40,875 nucleotides of DNA from NCBI GenBank assembly GCA_022842245.1, contig JALHPZ010000044.1, positions 1 through 40,875 of the forward strand, in the 5' to 3' direction. The position numbers and the translations under genes were made by a program. The stretch's first letter is position 1. Every line of letters begins with the position of its first letter. This document shows, piece by piece, positions 21,427-30,335 of this stretch. The notes beneath the pieces were generated by a model that saw nothing but the letters and a program-made list of their open reading frames with translations, ran no database searches and was not told the DNA's origin. This DNA comes from Gemmataceae bacterium (GTDB lineage: Bacteria > Planctomycetota > Planctomycetia > Gemmatales > Gemmataceae).

Positions 21427-22831
21427 CGCCGAGTTGGCCCGCCGCATCCTCTTCGAGTTCGCCAAGTTCACGTCGCCGCCGGAGTACCACTGGAGCACGC
21501 ACCACGGCGTGCTCTACCGCTGGCTCGACGACTTCGCCGCCGGCCGCCGCAAGCGGGTCATCGTCGAGATGCCGCCGCGGCACGGGAAGAGCGAGGGCAC
21601 GTCCCGCCGGCTGCCGCCGTTCCTGTTCGGCCGCGTGCCCGGTGCCCGGGTGGTGCTGTCGTCGCACACGGCCGACCTCTCGGAGGAAATGTCCCGCGAC
21701 GTGCGTCAGATCCTCGACGGCGAGCCGTACCGCGAAGTGTTCCCCGGCGTCGGCCTCAAGGCGGGCCGGCGCGACCGCGATCGGGCCGACCTGTTCGACG
21801 TGACCGGCGGCGGCTCGTTCAAGGCCGTCGGCGTCGGCGGCGCGTTGAGTGGCCGCGGGTACACCCACGGCATCATCGACGACTACAACCGGGATCGGGC
21901 CACCGCGAACAGCCCGGCCCACCGGGAGCATGTCTGGCGCTGGTACACCTCGACGTTCCACACGCGGCAGGCGAAGGACGCGGCGATCCTGATCACGGCC
22001 ACGCGGTGGCACGAGGACGACCTGATTGGCCGGATCAAGCGGAAGGTCGCGGCCGGCGAATCGGAGCCGTTCGACGTGCTGACGCTGCCGGCGATCGCGA
22101 CGGACCGACCGCACCCCGACGACTGGCGGAAGCCCGGCGAGGCCCTCTGGCCGTGGTTCCGCGATGAAGCCGCATGGGAGCAACGGCGCAAACTCGAACC
22201 CCGCGACTTCTACGCGCTCGACCAGCAGGACCCGCGCGCCGAGGGCGGCACGGAGTGGGACTCGTCGCTGTTCCCGTCGTCGATCTGGTTCGACGACTGG
22301 CCGACCGATCTCGTCCTGCTGACGTTCGCCCTCGACCCGTCGAAGGGCCGCAGCTCGAAACACGGCGACTACTCCGCGATCGTGGCGCTCGGCCGATCGA
22401 AGGACGGCACGCTCTGGTGCGAGGCCGACCTGGCCCGTCGGCCGACGACGCGGATCCTCGACGATTCGATCGAGTTCGTCGATCGCATCCAACGCGAATC
22501 GGGCAAGTCGGCCGACGGCTTCGGTGTCGAATCGGACCAGTTCCAGGAACTGCTCGCCGACCAACTCGCCGAGCGGGTGTCGGGGAAATGGTTCGCTGGA
22601 ATCGTGTACAAGATGTTGACCGGAGGCGTGCCGAAGGAAGTCCGCATCCGTCGGCTGACGCCGGACCTGACCGGCCGGAAGATGCGATTCCGGGCCACGC
22701 CGGGGACGCGGCTGCTCGTCCGGCAGCTCGAGGAGTTCCCCGTCGGCGAGCACGACGACGGCCCCGACGGACTCGAATACGCCCGGCGGCTCGCGATCCA
22801 CCTGTGGAACGGGAAACGAGGCTCGAAGTGA
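21335..22831 (+). CDS. terL: Terminase large subunit (498 aa)
   Basis: DNA-packaging motor. ATPase: Walker A P80-P-R-H-G-K-S86, Walker B-like G179-I-I-D-D183. Motif III-like LITATRWHEDDLIGRI. RNase H-like nuclease with D334 (ALDPSKGRSSKHGDYSAI), E in FGVESDQFQ and a C-terminal D-D-G-P-D-G. ATG 21335 gives an unusually long overlap with the small subunit; no better start is visible in frame. GTGA overlap with portal. Confidence 0.93.
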   Translation: MNNSASSAAFSPPPFSLPPGLSPEQLRRLVDAELARRILFEFAKFTSPPEYHWSTHHGVLYRWLDDFAAGRRKRVIVEMPPRHGKSEGTSRRLPPFLFGRVPGARVVLSSHTADLSEEMSRDVRQILDGEPYREVFPGVGLKAGRRDRDRADLFDVTGGGSFKAVGVGGALSGRGYTHGIIDDYNRDRATANSPAHREHVWRWYTSTFHTRQAKDAAILITATRWHEDDLIGRIKRKVAAGESEPFDVLTLPAIATDRPHPDDWRKPGEALWPWFRDEAAWEQRRKLEPRDFYALDQQDPRAEGGTEWDSSLFPSSIWFDDWPTDLVLLTFALDPSKGRSSKHGDYSAIVALGRSKDGTLWCEADLARRPTTRILDDSIEFVDRIQRESGKSADGFGVESDQFQELLADQLAERVSGKWFAGIVYKMLTGGVPKEVRIRRLTPDLTGRKMRFRATPGTRLLVRQLEEFPVGEHDDGPDGLEYARRLAIHLWNGKRGSK

Positions 22832-24468
22832 ACAATCCCCCCAGTGCAGACGCCCGCACCGAGGAACTCCGCCGACTGCGGATCGAGAACCGGCTCGCGG
22901 CCGAGCGCATCCGCGAGAACCGGCTCTCCCGCGTGCGCATGGCCGAGCAGCGCCGCACGCAACTCCTCGAATCCATGTCGCTGAACTGGATGCCGGCGTA
23001 CGCCGACTACCTCGATCGGATCACCAATCGCGATCCGCAGTTCGCCGGCCCGACGTCGCGATGGCAGCGCGCTCGCGGGCAGAACTACCCGATCTTCCAG
23101 ACGGAGCAGGAACTGGCCCTGCTCCGCGCACCGGCCCGCCTGTTGCTCGCGACGAACAGCTACGCGATCGGCCTCATGGAGGGCCTCACGTCGTACGTCG
23201 TCGGCACGGGGTTTACCTACCGCGTCGCGCCGAAGGCCCGCAACGCGCAGCTACCCGACGGACTCGCCGAGTCGTGCCAGCTCGTCGTCGACGAGTTCCT
23301 CGACCGCAACTCGTGGCACGGAGGCGAAGAGGTCAGCATCGAGGAGGAGCTGTTCCAGCGATCCGTCGGCGACGGCGATTGCGGTCTCGCCTTGTACCGG
23401 CAGTCGGGCGGTGCGACGGAGGCCCGGATCGTCGACGCGGACCAGATCACGATGCCGCCCGGCGGCGACCCCCGCGAGTGGCTGTTCGGCGTGCTCACCG
23501 ACCCCGGCGACCTGCAGCGCCCGCTCGGCTACTGGGTGCAGTTCGGCCCGACGCCGGCCGACGGCGAGGAGTTCAGCCCCGACGAGTTCCTACACCTGAA
23601 GCGCAACGCCTGGCGGGGCATCAAGCGCGGCACCCCCGACTACTCGTTCGACACGGGCGACGCCTTGCGGCTCGCCGGCGTGCTGCGCGAGAACCTGACC
23701 GAAGGGGCCGCGGTGCAGGCGGCGATCGTGGGCGTGCGGCAGCACGAATCCGCGACGCAGGAGACGGTGCAGCGGTTCGTCGACGACGACGCGGACTTCA
23801 CCGAGCCGAACTTCGCCACCGGCGGCACGGTGCCGGTCCGCCGCGCCCGCGTCGGCATGGAGGACGTACCGAAGGGCCTGACGTACGTCGCCGGCCCCGG
23901 CGCTCAGAACGCCGCCGCGCACCTCGCAGTACTGGAGTCGTGCCTGCGCGGGGCCGGCGTGCGGTGGAACGCACCGGAATGGCTCTCGACCGGCACCGGC
24001 AGCGCGATCAACTACGCCAGCTCGCTGACGACGGAAAGCCCATTCGTGAAGACGATCCTCCGCCGGCAGAAACAGTACCGGGAAGCCTTCCGTCGCGTCG
24101 TCGCGTTCGCCCTGCAATGGGCCGCCGAGTGCGGCCGCATCCGCGACGCGAACGGCAACGCCTACGACTGGCACACGCTCCAGCGGCTCGTCGACGTGCA
24201 GTGCGAAGCCCCCAGCCCGGAAACCCGCAACCTGCTCGAGGACGCGCAGCGCGCGGCCATCGAGATTCCGCTCGGCGTCGACAGCCGGCAGCAATACGCC
24301 CAGCGCCACGGCGGGGACTGGGATCGCATCACGAGCGACAACCGCGACTGGCTCGCGGAGAACGGGCGCGACGCGGTGGAACTGCCACTTCCCGGCCGTG
24401 GCGGTCCTGCTGCTGCTGCTGCTGAACGGCTCGCGGGCGGAATGGACCCCGACCCGCTCGCCGACTGA
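22828..24468 (+). CDS. Portal protein (546 aa)
   Basis: GTG 22828 overlaps the terL stop. After a helical N-terminus, NWMPAYADYLDRITNRDPQF and LATNSYAIGLMEGLTSYVVGTGFTYRV match the portal pattern (lambda-type/SPP1-type), followed by EFSPDEFLHLKRNAWRGIKRGTP and the C-terminal DWLAENGRDAVELP. It forms the dodecameric ring through which DNA passes. Context (between terL and gpF-like) makes the assignment firm. A palindromic repeat sits at codons 6-11 and another follows the stop. A (CTG)6 run near the end encodes Ala. Confidence 0.88.
   Translation: MNNPPSADARTEELRRLRIENRLAAERIRENRLSRVRMAEQRRTQLLESMSLNWMPAYADYLDRITNRDPQFAGPTSRWQRARGQNYPIFQTEQELALLRAPARLLLATNSYAIGLMEGLTSYVVGTGFTYRVAPKARNAQLPDGLAESCQLVVDEFLDRNSWHGGEEVSIEEELFQRSVGDGDCGLALYRQSGGATEARIVDADQITMPPGGDPREWLFGVLTDPGDLQRPLGYWVQFGPTPADGEEFSPDEFLHLKRNAWRGIKRGTPDYSFDTGDALRLAGVLRENLTEGAAVQAAIVGVRQHESATQETVQRFVDDDADFTEPNFATGGTVPVRRARVGMEDVPKGLTYVAGPGAQNAAAHLAVLESCLRGAGVRWNAPEWLSTGTGSAINYASSLTTESPFVKTILRRQKQYREAFRRVVAFALQWAAECGRIRDANGNAYDWHTLQRLVDVQCEAPSPETRNLLEDAQRAAIEIPLGVDSRQQYAQRHGGDWDRITSDNRDWLAENGRDAVELPLPGRGGPAAAAAERLAGGMDPDPLAD
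22844..22859. repeat. Dispersed palindrome, copy 7
   Basis: GTGCAGACGCCCGCAC, in codons 6-11 of the portal gene. Confidence 0.85.
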
Positions 24469-24484
24469 GTGCAGACGCACGCAC
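24469..24484. repeat. Dispersed palindrome, copy 8
   Basis: GTGCAGACGCACGCAC, directly abutting the portal stop codon. Confidence 0.85.
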
Positions 24485-24499
24485 CTCCGGGTCCGCACC

Positions 24500-25330
24500 A
24501 TGCCCCGCCGATCCCTCCGCCCGTTCCACACGCAGGAAGAGCGGCTCCTCGCCCGCTCCGAGGCCGCCGCCGAAGCGGTCGACCGCGCCATTGCCCGGCT
24601 CTGGCGGGAGCTGCTCGCCGTCCTCAAGCCCGGTACGCCGTGGTTCGTCGTGCATCGCACCGTATCCAGCGTGCTCCGCCGTTTGCCGGAAACGCTCGCC
24701 GTCGTCGCGCAGAGTCTCGCCGACACCGTCGCCGACTCGATCCAGTCGGGCCGGGCCACGCTCGCGGATCAGGTGCGAACACTCGCACCCCGGCCCCTGA
24801 CGGAGGACAGCGGCACGGCGACGGATCGGCTCGTGTCGTTCGCGTTCGACACGGTGTTTGCGGCACCGTCGCAGGATGAGGTCTACGGCATCGTGTACTC
24901 GTCGGGCTGGCAGCGCCGGTTCGCGGAGCTGACGACGCTCGCCGATCCCGACGCGCTCGCCGCCGTCGTCGCGAACTCGATCGCCCGCGGCGAGACGCCG
25001 CGACAGGCCGCCGCCGCGATCCGGCCGCTGGTGCAGGACGTGGGAGCGAGCGCCCGGCGCATCGCCCGGCACGAGTCGATCCGCGTCGCGCACGAGGCCC
25101 GGTTCACGGCGTACGAACAGCTCGGCGATTTCGTCGAGGGCTACCAGATTCACGCCGTACTGGACTCGCGTACACGCCCGGAGCATCGTCGGCGGGACGG
25201 GACGATCTACTGGCGGAATCCGAAGCCGGGGCAGAAGTCGATGGCCGAAATGCCGCGCCCGCCGATGGAGGCCGACGGCTCGATTGCCTTCAACTGCCGC
25301 TGCTACCTGACGCCGGTTCTCGGCTCGTGA
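24500..25330 (+). CDS. Mu gpF-like head morphogenesis protein (276 aa)
   Basis: C-terminal region SARRIARHESIRVAHEARFTAYEQLG...HAVLDSRTRPEHRRRDGTIYWRNP...MPRPPMEADGSIAFNCRCYLTPVL has the Mu gpF/SPP1 gp7 signature: R-x-E-x-x-R-x-x-x-E-A, V-L-D-x-R-T-R-P-x-H, and a final N-C-R-C. The N-terminus is helical. ATG 24500 follows the portal stop by 31 nt with no clear RBS; the frame is open to 24398, but that part is out-of-frame portal sequence. Acts in head assembly or DNA ejection. Confidence 0.85.
   Translation: MPRRSLRPFHTQEERLLARSEAAAEAVDRAIARLWRELLAVLKPGTPWFVVHRTVSSVLRRLPETLAVVAQSLADTVADSIQSGRATLADQVRTLAPRPLTEDSGTATDRLVSFAFDTVFAAPSQDEVYGIVYSSGWQRRFAELTTLADPDALAAVVANSIARGETPRQAAAAIRPLVQDVGASARRIARHESIRVAHEARFTAYEQLGDFVEGYQIHAVLDSRTRPEHRRRDGTIYWRNPKPGQKSMAEMPRPPMEADGSIAFNCRCYLTPVLGS
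24773..24788. repeat. Dispersed palindrome, copy 9
   Basis: GTGCGAACACTCGCAC; the central CG is CA. Lies in a linker of the gpF-like gene (V-R-T-L-A). Confidence 0.8.
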
Positions 25331-25353
25331 CGCGGCGAGTCACGCACGTCGAT

Positions 25354-25383
25354 TTGCATCCGTTTCGCGATCTGTGGCACGCT
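25354..25383 (+). promoter_or_regulatory. Late promoter before the protease gene, predicted leaderless
   Basis: TTGCAT (25354-25359), 18-nt spacer, CACGCT (25378-25383) within CTGTGGCACGCT; ATG 25391 follows after 7 nt without an RBS. Confidence 0.5.
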
Positions 25384-25390
25384 GTTGTCC

Positions 25391-26596
25391 ATGTCGCAGC
25401 GCCGCAACCTCACCGAAGCCTTCTCGACCAGCTCGCCTGACGAGCCGGCGCTCCGCGTGGACGCCGATGCCGGCGTGATCCACGGGGTGAAGGTGCTCGG
25501 CCGGTTCTCCCGCAACTCGCACGGCGCTCCCGGCGCGGCCAACGGCACCGAGTACACGGTCGACGCGATGCGCAAGGCCGTCCCGCTCTACGAGGGCGCG
25601 GACGTGATGATCGACCACCCCGACCGCGACCCGGCCGGCAAGCGATCCAGTCGCGACGTGTTCGGCAAACTCCGCAACGTGCGGCTCGAAGGCGAGGAGC
25701 TGCGGGCCGACCTGCACTACCTGAAAACCGACGCGATGGCCCCGAAGGTCGTCGAGGACGTGACCCGCCGGCTCGGCGTGTTCGGCCTGTCGCACAACGT
25801 CGCCAGCGGACGCGAGCGGATCGACCGCACCGCTGGCCGGCTCATCGTCGAGTCGATCGACCTGGTCCGATCGGTGGACCTCGTCCGCAAGCCCGCCACG
25901 AACCGCAACCTGTGGGAATCCGACATGACGCCCGAAACCAAGCCGCTGCTCAAGACCACGCTCCGCGAACTGCTCGAATCGCAGGGCAAGCGATGGAGCA
26001 AAAATCGCAAGCTGTGGGCCGACTGCCTGCTCGAAATGGACGGCATGGACGGCCCGGTCGCGGCCCCCGTCGAAGTCGAGGCGAACGTCGAACCCGACGA
26101 CGCGCTCTGGAGCGGGTTCCAAGCCGCGATCCTCGCGTGCCTCGACAAGTACGAGGCGGGCGAATGCGACTCGGCGACCTGCCTCGCGAAGATCAAGGAT
26201 CTGCTCAAGACGCACGAGAAACTCGATTCCGACGCCGACCCGGAAGCCCCGGAGACGGAGTCCGACGACGACACCGAGACCGAAACGGACAAGACGGAAT
26301 CGGTCAAGCCCGACGCCGAAAAGGCCGAGCTGGCCCGGTTCCGTCGCGAGAAGCAGGTTCGCGACCTGTGCGAGTCGCTCGAATTCCAGCCGACGAAGCC
26401 CGTGTTCGCTGCGCTCGTCGCCCTCGAAACCGACCGCGACCGCAAGGCCCTGATCGAGGAATCGAAGGCCGTCGCGACGAAGCCCGGCGTTCGTCCGCCC
26501 CGCTCCGGCCGGTCGCTCACCGAATCGCAGAAGCCCGACCCGAAGGCCGACGCCGCCGCGGTGGCCGACCGCCTCGCCCGGCTCCGCAGCCGCTGA
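25391..26596 (+). CDS. Head maturation protease fused to scaffold-like domain (401 aa)
   Basis: Residues 1-180 match phage prohead protease-like proteins: GVKVLGRFSRNSHG...YTVDAMRKAVPLYEGADVMIDHP (H76), FGKLRNVRLEGEELRADLHYL, LGVFGLSHNVASG (S134-H135) and VESIDLVRSVDLVRKPATNRNLWE. H76 and S134 are catalytic candidates. Residues 250-401 are acidic and coiled (TETDKTESVKPDAEKAELARF), like a scaffold that is degraded after assembly. An in-frame TTG lies at 25385. Probably transcribed from its own promoter. Confidence 0.8.
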   Translation: MSQRRNLTEAFSTSSPDEPALRVDADAGVIHGVKVLGRFSRNSHGAPGAANGTEYTVDAMRKAVPLYEGADVMIDHPDRDPAGKRSSRDVFGKLRNVRLEGEELRADLHYLKTDAMAPKVVEDVTRRLGVFGLSHNVASGRERIDRTAGRLIVESIDLVRSVDLVRKPATNRNLWESDMTPETKPLLKTTLRELLESQGKRWSKNRKLWADCLLEMDGMDGPVAAPVEVEANVEPDDALWSGFQAAILACLDKYEAGECDSATCLAKIKDLLKTHEKLDSDADPEAPETESDDDTETETDKTESVKPDAEKAELARFRREKQVRDLCESLEFQPTKPVFAALVALETDRDRKALIEESKAVATKPGVRPPRSGRSLTESQKPDPKADAAAVADRLARLRSR

Positions 26597-26606
26597 CCCT
26601 CGCCCG

Positions 26607-26622
26607 GTGCGTGCGTTCGCAC
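26607..26622. repeat. Dispersed palindrome, copy 10
   Basis: GTGCGTGCGTTCGCAC, 11 nt after the protease stop. Confidence 0.85.
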
Positions 26623-26664
26623 CGGTTGGACCGCCGCCCACACAAGCCAACAAGGATCACGATC

Positions 26665-27444
26665 ATGTCCATCGAAGTCGGAAAGGTGATCGACAACAAG
26701 ACGATCAGCGTCCTGTTCCCCGCGAGCGTCGCCCAGGATCGCGGGAACCTCATGTACCTCGACTCGTACACGCCGAAGAAGGCCGCGTTGCGGACCGACA
26801 TCGGCAGCGAGGCGGGGAATCAGGCCGACTTCGCCCCGCTGTTCCTCGGCGTGTGCGGCGAGACCCGGCTCGCGGCCGACGGCACCACGCTCCGGGGCGT
26901 GGTCCATACGGACGTGATTGTCGACGCCGACTGTTCCTCGCGGGCGTGGACGTTCGGCGAACTCGTCGGCGTGGCTCGCGATTCGACGAACAGCGTCAAC
27001 TACAACCAGCAGGTTGCCCTCGCGACGCATCCGGCGCAGGCGATCGGCATCTGCGTGCAGGACACGGCCGGCGTGGCGAAGACGAAGGTCCGCTGCCGCC
27101 TGACGAGCAAGCGGGCGTGGAGCCTCGCGGACCTCACGCCGGGCTTCGGGGCCTCGCAGCTCGCGGGCACGGCCGGCACGCTGGCGGCCGGCGCGGACAC
27201 GACGCTCACCGTCGCGTCGGCGGTGATCCAGGTGGGCATCCCGACGGCCGACCGCAAGGTGATCCTGCCGGCTCCGGCGATCTCGAAGGGGCTGATGTTC
27301 GTGATCGTGAACAACTCGGCCGGCGACTTCGACCTCAACGTCCGCGACTCCGGCGACACGACGACGATCCAGTCCGTCGTGCAGAACAAGCGCGCGATCT
27401 TCCTCTGCGACGGAACCACCTGGTTCGGTCTGCTCGGCGCGTAA
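26665..27444 (+). CDS. Head decoration/structural protein (259 aa)
   Basis: Lies between protease and major capsid, where decoration proteins sit. Beta-rich: FAPLFLGVCGETRLAADGTTLRGVVHTDVIVDADCSSRAWTFGELVGVARD, then ALATHPAQAIGICVQDTAGVAKTKVRCRL. The C-terminal 80 residues (VILPAPAISKGLMFVIVNNSAGDFDLNVRDSGDTTTI...FLCDGTTWFGLLG) resemble a capsid-stabilising Ig/jelly-roll type domain found as an add-on in phage proteins. Role inferred mainly from position. Confidence 0.65.
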   Translation: MSIEVGKVIDNKTISVLFPASVAQDRGNLMYLDSYTPKKAALRTDIGSEAGNQADFAPLFLGVCGETRLAADGTTLRGVVHTDVIVDADCSSRAWTFGELVGVARDSTNSVNYNQQVALATHPAQAIGICVQDTAGVAKTKVRCRLTSKRAWSLADLTPGFGASQLAGTAGTLAAGADTTLTVASAVIQVGIPTADRKVILPAPAISKGLMFVIVNNSAGDFDLNVRDSGDTTTIQSVVQNKRAIFLCDGTTWFGLLGA

Positions 27445-27466
27445 CCCCGACCACTCCAGACAATCG

Positions 27467-27485
27467 GGCCGCGTGGACCGCGGCC
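27467..27485. promoter_or_regulatory. Hairpin before the major capsid gene
   Basis: GGCCGCG-TGGAC-CGCGGCC perfect 7-bp stem in the spacer, with no U-run, so more likely an mRNA-processing or stability element than a terminator. Capsid mRNA often has such a leader. Confidence 0.5.
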
Positions 27486-27510
27486 TTCGCTCAACCCTGA
27501 GAGACCAGCC

Positions 27511-28791
27511 ATGCGAGGCAAAATCGCCCTTCGGAACCTGCTCGAAGACCACGGCGGCGACCGCGCCGCGTGTGGCGCCGAACTGCTCCACTTCGCCGGC
27601 CTGACGGACCGGAACGGCAACCGGTACTACGGTCGCCACGGCCGACAGGAGCTCCGCGATCCGGCCGACGGCGCGCCGCGACTGGCCCGCGACGAGTGGT
27701 CGCTGAGGAACCTCGCCGAGGAGTTCATCGGCGAGGACGCGGTCGAGCGGTGGATGAACCCCACCGCGACGCGGAGCCTCATGGAGTCCGGCGGCGCCGG
27801 GATTCCGCCCTCCGTCTTCTCGAACATCAACGCCTTCACCGGCGTCGTGTCGGGCCTCATGGAGGTCGCGATCCTCGAAGGCTACCAGAATCCGATGTTC
27901 ATCGGCGACAAGCTGATGGGCACGGAGTCGACTCGCCAGTTCGAGGGCCGCAAGACGATCGGCGTCTCGCGTGTCGGCGACGTAGCCGAAGAGCGTCAGC
28001 CGGGGATGCCGACGGCGCGGGCGAAGATCGGCGAGCGGTGGATCACGCAGCCGCGCACGGTCGAGAACTCGCTCGCGATCGAAGTCCTGCAGGAGACGGT
28101 CTACCTCGATCTGACGGGCGACGTGGCCCGCGAAGCGAACGATCTCGGCACGTGGGTCCGCTACCGGAAGGAACTGCGGCAAATCGACGCCTTCATCGGC
28201 GTCACGAACAACTACACGTACAAGGGGACGAGCTACAACTCGTACCTCACGACCGGCTCGTGGATCAACGACAAGACTTCGAACGAACTCGTCACGCACG
28301 AGAACATCAAAAATGCGGAGATCCTGTTCCGGGACATGACGGACCCGGAGACGGGCACGCGGATCCTGACGAACCCGAACGCGATCCTCGTGCAGCGCGA
28401 GTACCTCGACCGGGCGACGGCCCTGCTCGGCTCGCCGAACCTGACGTACCAGCAGACGCCGGAACTCGGCTCGACGGCGATCCGCCGCACGGTCGACGGG
28501 CCGAGCGTGTACGCCGGGAAGTACGAGATCCTCGAATCGCCGCTGGTGTACGAGCGGATCGACGCAGCGGACGGCTTGAACCAGTCGTCGGCGGACGCGG
28601 CGAAGTACTGGTGGATGTTCGAGAAGGGCAAGCCACTGGTCTACGTCGAGAACTGGCCGCTGCGCGTGCAGACGGCGGCCCCCGGCCAGGTCGAGATGAT
28701 CGACCGCGGCATCGTGCTGTACGTGAAGGCCGACGAGCGGGGCGTGCCGATGTGGCGCGAGCCGCGCGCGGTCGTGCGGAACAAGGGTTGA
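27511..28791 (+). CDS. Major capsid protein (426 aa)
   Basis: Follows protease and decoration genes. GVVSGLMEVAILEGYQNPMFIGDKLMGTESTRQFEGRKTIGVSRVGDVAEERQPGMPTARAKIGERWITQPRTVENSLAIEVLQETVYLDLTGDVAREANDLG has the layout of the Mu-like/HK97-fold major capsid, with an E-loop-like region and spine helix, and the ending AKYWWMFEKGKPLVYVENWPLRVQ resembles a P-domain. The N-terminal ~100 residues may be a delta domain removed by the protease. AGAGA precedes ATG 27511. Confidence 0.85.
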   Translation: MRGKIALRNLLEDHGGDRAACGAELLHFAGLTDRNGNRYYGRHGRQELRDPADGAPRLARDEWSLRNLAEEFIGEDAVERWMNPTATRSLMESGGAGIPPSVFSNINAFTGVVSGLMEVAILEGYQNPMFIGDKLMGTESTRQFEGRKTIGVSRVGDVAEERQPGMPTARAKIGERWITQPRTVENSLAIEVLQETVYLDLTGDVAREANDLGTWVRYRKELRQIDAFIGVTNNYTYKGTSYNSYLTTGSWINDKTSNELVTHENIKNAEILFRDMTDPETGTRILTNPNAILVQREYLDRATALLGSPNLTYQQTPELGSTAIRRTVDGPSVYAGKYEILESPLVYERIDAADGLNQSSADAAKYWWMFEKGKPLVYVENWPLRVQTAAPGQVEMIDRGIVLYVKADERGVPMWREPRAVVRNKG

Positions 28792-28862
28792 TCCGCGTCG
28801 AGTAGCACCCCTCCGGGCCGTGGGCAATCTGCTCGCGGCCCCACCCTTCGAGGACGACGACG

Positions 28863-29240
28863 ATGGCGAAGAGCAAGCCCGCCGACGCAACGCCCGAGAT
28901 CGAGCCGGCCGCGCCGCCGACCGACGAGCCTGCGACCGAACCGACGCCGGAGCAAGCGGAGATCGCGAAGCTGCGGGCGGAACTGGAAGAGGCGAAGGCC
29001 CGCGTCGCGGCAGCCGAAGCGAAGGCGAATCCGGCGGCCCCCGACCTGTCCGGCCCGATGCGGAAGTTCGTCGTGAGCCTCCAGTACGCCGATACGTTCG
29101 TCGTCGAGGCCCCGCACGAATCACTCGCGTTCGAGGCGTACAAGAAGGCCAGCGGCGTGATCCGCAGCGACTACGCGCCGGAGGTCCGCGAGGCCAGCCC
29201 GGACGCGAAACTCGGCAAGGTCCGCAAGACGTTCCCCTGA
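28863..29240 (+). CDS. Hypothetical head-tail region protein (125 aa)
   Basis: N-terminal half is disordered and Ala/Pro/Glu-rich with a coiled coil (EQAEIAKLRAELEEAKARVAAAEAKA); C-terminal half KFVVSLQYADTFVVEAPHESLAFEAYKKASGVI is a compact alpha/beta unit. GAGGA lies upstream. Common place for small accessory head proteins. Family unrecognised. Confidence 0.65.
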   Translation: MAKSKPADATPEIEPAAPPTDEPATEPTPEQAEIAKLRAELEEAKARVAAAEAKANPAAPDLSGPMRKFVVSLQYADTFVVEAPHESLAFEAYKKASGVIRSDYAPEVREASPDAKLGKVRKTFP

Positions 29241-29269
29241 TCGCGACCCGGACACCCTGAGAGACCCCC

Positions 29270-29497
29270 GTGGCCGTCAGCAACCTTCAGGAGTCGCTCG
29301 ACAACCTCGAGCAACTCATCGAGACGCAGACGGCCGCGTGGCTCTCGGCGGGCTGTCCGCCGACGTTCTCGATCGACGGCGAATCGTACGACTGGAACAA
29401 CTGGCTCGACGGCAAGATGGCGGCGATCGAGAAGCTGACGGACCTGATCCAGAAACGCGGCGGGCCGTACATCGTCCGCTCGCGAACGAGGGCCTGA
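29270..29497 (+). CDS. Hypothetical connector-region protein (75 aa)
   Basis: SNLQESLDNLEQLIETQTAAWLSAGCPPTFSIDGESYDWNNWLDGKMAAIEKLTDLIQKRGG is a helical hairpin with the pattern S-I-D-G-x-x-Y-x-W-x-x-W-L often found in small phage proteins between capsid and tail genes. GTG 29270 has GAGA upstream. Function unknown. Confidence 0.65.
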   Translation: MAVSNLQESLDNLEQLIETQTAAWLSAGCPPTFSIDGESYDWNNWLDGKMAAIEKLTDLIQKRGGPYIVRSRTRA

Positions 29498-29498
29498 C

Positions 29499-29990
29499 GT
29501 GGAGCACGTGCAAGCGGTCCAGTACGCGACCGGCGCGCAGCGGGCGAACCCCGCGAACGCGAACGGCTCGCTCGCGGTCACGACCACGCCGCCGGCGAAC
29601 GATGGCGTGCTCCGTCGGCCGACCGTCGGCGGGTTCACCCCGTCGCGGTTGCGGCTCTGGCCGTTCGGCACGGGCAGCGACAACGGGACGCACACGCTGC
29701 AGGTTGTCGGCTGGCAGTGCGTCTCCGGCCTCTGGTTCCCGTCGATCCTGTACGAGGCCACGGTCACGCTCTCGACGTTCGTCGGGGCGGCGGACCAGGC
29801 CGTGATCGCGACGGAGCGATTCTGCGACACGATCGCGACGACGGCGAACAAGGGCAACGCGAACGTCGACGCGGTGGTGCTCAGCCCGGCGGACAACACG
29901 CCGGCGCACGTGGTGATCGACGTGAAGGGGTCGCAGTTCGTGGAGGTCCGGGCGTCCAGCGGCGGGAACGCGCTCTACGCCTGGCTGTAA
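29499..29990 (+). CDS. Hypothetical virion protein (163 aa)
   Basis: GTG 29499 lies one base after the previous stop. Beta-rich with a Gly/Asn/Thr composition typical of virion surface proteins: RLRLWPFGTGSDNGTHTLQVVGWQCVSGLWFPSILYEATVTLSTFVG. Likely decoration or neck protein by position only. Confidence 0.65.
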   Translation: MEHVQAVQYATGAQRANPANANGSLAVTTTPPANDGVLRRPTVGGFTPSRLRLWPFGTGSDNGTHTLQVVGWQCVSGLWFPSILYEATVTLSTFVGAADQAVIATERFCDTIATTANKGNANVDAVVLSPADNTPAHVVIDVKGSQFVEVRASSGGNALYAWL

Positions 29991-30005
29991 TGCCGGGGGT
30001 GGAGC

Positions 30006-30293
30006 GTGAGTGTCACAACCGTCCGACCGGCCACCCGGGAAAACGTCTCGCACCCGTTCTCCTTCGGCGACGCGGCGCAGACGATCTGGACGATGCCGGC
30101 CGACGGCCGGCGGTTCACCCTGTTCGTGCGCGGGCAGGCGTCGGGATACACAATCACGTGGTTCAGTGGGATAAAGTGGCCCGGCGGCGCGGCCCCGACG
30201 ATCCCGACGACGAGCGGCCGGGTGCTGCCCATCGGCTTCATCCGGCTGGCGTCGGGCGAATGGCTTGGGATTCCGGGGTCGGAGTGCTACTGA
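30006..30293 (+). CDS. Hypothetical virion protein (95 aa)
   Basis: GTG 30006 follows GGAG. VRPATRENVSHPFSFGDAAQTIWTMPADGRRFTLFVRGQASGYTITWFSGIKWPGGAAPTIPTTSGRVLPIGFIRL: a compact beta sandwich resembling phage fibre-tip or jelly-roll domains (I-T-W-x-x-x-I-K-W-P-x-G). May be a receptor-binding or decoration module. Confidence 0.65.
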   Translation: MSVTTVRPATRENVSHPFSFGDAAQTIWTMPADGRRFTLFVRGQASGYTITWFSGIKWPGGAAPTIPTTSGRVLPIGFIRLASGEWLGIPGSECY

Positions 30294-30335
30294 CCCCTTC
30301 CGCCCGCACGCGGGCAACACGCAGGAGAAGAGACG

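Noticed and set aside
24398..24499. Signal-peptide-like start (M-A-V then six Leu) before the gpF-like gene
   Set aside because: The leucines come from reading the portal gene's (CTG)n alanine repeat out of frame; ATG 24500 is a better start.
25717..29283. Very long open frame on the minus strand (1188 codons) across protease, decoration and capsid genes
   Set aside because: It is antisense to well-supported head genes; GC-rich third positions remove stop codons on the opposite strand. Composition is Arg/Ala/Pro-rich without domains.
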